Assembly: GCA_938016505.1 (NCBI GenBank) | Contig: CALLWN010000067.1 | Location: 1-6,764 of the forward strand | Direction: 5' to 3' | Length of the DNA: 6,764 nt | Source of the DNA: an uncultured Sphingomonadaceae bacterium | GTDB taxonomy: Bacteria > Pseudomonadota > Alphaproteobacteria > Sphingomonadales > Sphingomonadaceae | Shown here: piece after piece, positions 5,514-6,764 of the stretch | Position numbering within the stretch: position 1 is the first letter of the stretch | How the letters are laid out: the number at the start of each line of letters is the position of its first letter | The notes under the pieces: generated by a model | Database searches by the model: none | Told to the model about the DNA's origin: nothing | What the model saw: the letters and a program-made list of their open reading frames with translations, nothing else | Made by a program: the position numbers and the translations under genes

Positions 5514-6668
5514 GTGCGCCGCGAAAGCATTCTGATTTACCTCGAGGACATTCCTGCCGAGCCAATCGCGCCGATTCTCGAGCGCGGCGTTCTGGTAGGC
5601 GAGATCCGCACAGGTGGGATCCGAGCCGCCATCGAGCAGGCACCGTCGTGGCGCGTGGTCCCGGCATTCCTAGTGCTCGACGTCTCGGGTGTCGAGGACG
5701 TGGCGGGGGCGGTCGCGACGCTGTCTTCGGTGGCGCCGCAGGGCGAGACGAGCCTGATCCTGCTTGGCCAGAAGGACTGCGTGGCGGAATACCGCAAGAT
5801 GATCGAGGCGGGGGCATCGGAATATCTTCCTGTCCCTGTTGACGCCGAGGCGCTTTACGAGGCGGTGGTACGGCTTGCGGGACAAAAGGCGACGGGGCAA
5901 GTGGATCCTGCCCGCTGCGTGGCTTTCATCGGCGCCCGCGGGGGGATGGGTTCGTCCACCCTGGCGGCGGCGGCGGCAAAGGTGGCAGCAGAGAGGCACG
6001 GGCGGCGGACGCTGCTGATTGACCTTGACATTGTCGAGGGCGCGCAGCACGTGATATTCGACGTCGATCAGACTCCAGCGATGCAGCAGATGCTGGAGGC
6101 TCCCGACCGCATCGACAGCATCTTTCTCGATCGTTCCATCGTCCAAGCGAGTAAGGGGTTGTTCCTGCTTTCAATGGCTGACATTGGGAGCACGAAGATC
6201 TTCACCGCGGACGCGGTCGCCTCGATCGTGCGTCAGGCGCAACAGGGAATGGATTTGGTGATCCTGGACATGCCGGCCCGCCCGCAGGTGGAGATCGAGG
6301 CGCTCTTCTGCGCCGGCATCATCTTTCTGGTGACGACCCCAACCCTGCTGGGGCTACGGGACGCGGGCGCCCTGTCGGACTGGCTGTCGGGGCGCAACTA
6401 TCCAGGCAAGATAGTCTGCGTGCTGAACCGTATGGGCGAGACACGGGCGGGCGCGGTGCGCAAAGAACAATTCGAGCGGCGCTTGCGCTGCCGAGTGATA
6501 GAGTTACCCTTCGACCCCCGCACTCCAGGACAGGCCATAATGGAGAAGCGGACGGTAGGTGAGATCCGAGGTCCCTTAGGCCGGGCATTCCGCCAGGTGG
6601 AGGAGGAGCTGCCGACCTTCCGCCGTCCAACGGAGGGCTTTCTGTCGTGGTTGCTGAAGGGAGGATAA
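5514..6668 (+). CDS. cpaE: CpaE/TadZ-like pilus localisation ATPase
   Basis: The protein has 384 residues when started at GTG 5514. It belongs to the ParA/MinD-like CpaE/TadZ family, which positions the Tad machine, often at a cell pole, on the cytoplasmic side of the membrane. Residues about 1-120 form a receiver-like domain with a possible acceptor Asp56 (FLVLDVSG), but the usual Lys of the last strand is replaced (EYLPVPVD), so it is probably not phosphorylated in the normal way. The ATPase part begins with a deviant Walker A, GARGGMGSST (140-149), in which Arg replaces the first Lys and Ser replaces the P-loop Lys, a pattern common in CpaE. Then come LLIDLDIVEG (Asp170, Asp172) and Walker B LVILD (Asp252). 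The C-terminus (REC-free, FLSWLLKGG) is amphipathic and could touch the membrane. It follows cpaB after ten bases and is probably co-transcribed. Confidence 0.92.
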   Translation: MRRESILIYLEDIPAEPIAPILERGVLVGEIRTGGIRAAIEQAPSWRVVPAFLVLDVSGVEDVAGAVATLSSVAPQGETSLILLGQKDCVAEYRKMIEAGASEYLPVPVDAEALYEAVVRLAGQKATGQVDPARCVAFIGARGGMGSSTLAAAAAKVAAERHGRRTLLIDLDIVEGAQHVIFDVDQTPAMQQMLEAPDRIDSIFLDRSIVQASKGLFLLSMADIGSTKIFTADAVASIVRQAQQGMDLVILDMPARPQVEIEALFCAGIIFLVTTPTLLGLRDAGALSDWLSGRNYPGKIVCVLNRMGETRAGAVRKEQFERRLRCRVIELPFDPRTPGQAIMEKRTVGEIRGPLGRAFRQVEEELPTFRRPTEGFLSWLLKGG

Positions 6669-6715
6669 TGTCCCACTTTCTCTTTTTTCCTGAAGGTTTG
6701 AGGAGCCGAAGCTGA
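6668..6715 (+). CDS. Possible 15-residue leader ORF between cpaE and the next gene
   Basis: The cpaE stop overlaps an ATG (TAATG). From it a 15-codon frame (MSHFLFFPEGLRSRS) runs to TGA 6713-6715, one base before the ATG of the next gene. GGGAGGA just upstream would be a good ribosome site. It may be translated as a coupling peptide that brings ribosomes to the downstream start, or it may be a chance frame. It resembles no family I know. Confidence 0.25.
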   Translation: MSHFLFFPEGLRSRS

Positions 6716-6716
6716 G

Positions 6717-6764
6717 ATGACCTCCCCCACTCGCCTTCAGCTCGGCGTGCGCCGCGCTGTTGGC
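6717..6764 (+). CDS. Start of the next pilus-locus gene, cut by the window end
   Basis: An ATG at 6717 opens a frame that continues to the end of the window (16 codons: MTSPTRLQLGVRRAVG). AGGAG lies eleven bases upstream at 6701-6705, somewhat far, and GAG is directly in front. Gene order in many Tad loci would place the ATPase CpaF/TadA here, but the visible residues are too few to identify a family; the identity is inferred from position only. Confidence 0.5.
   Translation, partial: MTSPTRLQLGVRRAVG

Overview
The window carries a Flp/Tad-type (type IVb) pilus locus from a GC-rich bacterium, most likely an alphaproteobacterium. The argument for that group is the Caulobacter-style gene set (Flp pilin, TadG-like protein, secretin, CpaA, CpaB, CpaE), the strong G/C bias at third codon positions, and a GtrA-family membrane protein next door. 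A finer placement cannot be supported from this sequence alone.

Layout. Bases 1-348 (minus strand) hold the N-terminal part of a GtrA-like membrane protein that runs off the left edge. Bases 349-653 are a divergent intergenic region with no gene; they hold a relatively AT-rich stretch, a small inverted repeat and weak promoter candidates. A 55-residue Flp prepilin gene (654-821) follows and is closed by a strong hairpin terminator (858-890). Bases 891-1228 contain no intact gene, but show two short coding-like segments in different frames that look like a decayed TadE/TadG-type gene. On the same strand come a compact TadG-like protein (1229-1660), a short gap with an interrupted hairpin, a lipoprotein secretin (1785-3731), a CpaA/TadV prepilin peptidase (3728-4267), a CpaB/RcpC-like protein (4280-5503), a CpaE/TadZ-like ATPase (5514-6668), and the first 16 codons of another gene (6717 onward).

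How the genes fit together. The Flp prepilin is processed by CpaA at its Gly/Ala site. The mature pilin is assembled by an inner-membrane motor whose ATPase and platform genes should lie to the right of the window. CpaE places or organises the machine. CpaB sits in the periplasm near the secretin, and the secretin forms the outer-membrane channel. Secretin to CpaE form a tight same-strand run (4-base overlap, then gaps of 12 and 10 bases), so they are probably one transcript. The pilin is separated from them by its own terminator, which fits high separate expression of the major subunit.

What is unusual. The secretin looks more like the PilN lipoprotein secretins of type IVb pili than the usual CpaC/RcpA. 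The CpaB-like protein appears to have two SAF-like units in tandem. The TadG-like protein is very short. The CpaE receiver-like domain has lost its conserved Lys. I found no CRISPR array, tRNA, rRNA, insertion sequence or phage gene.
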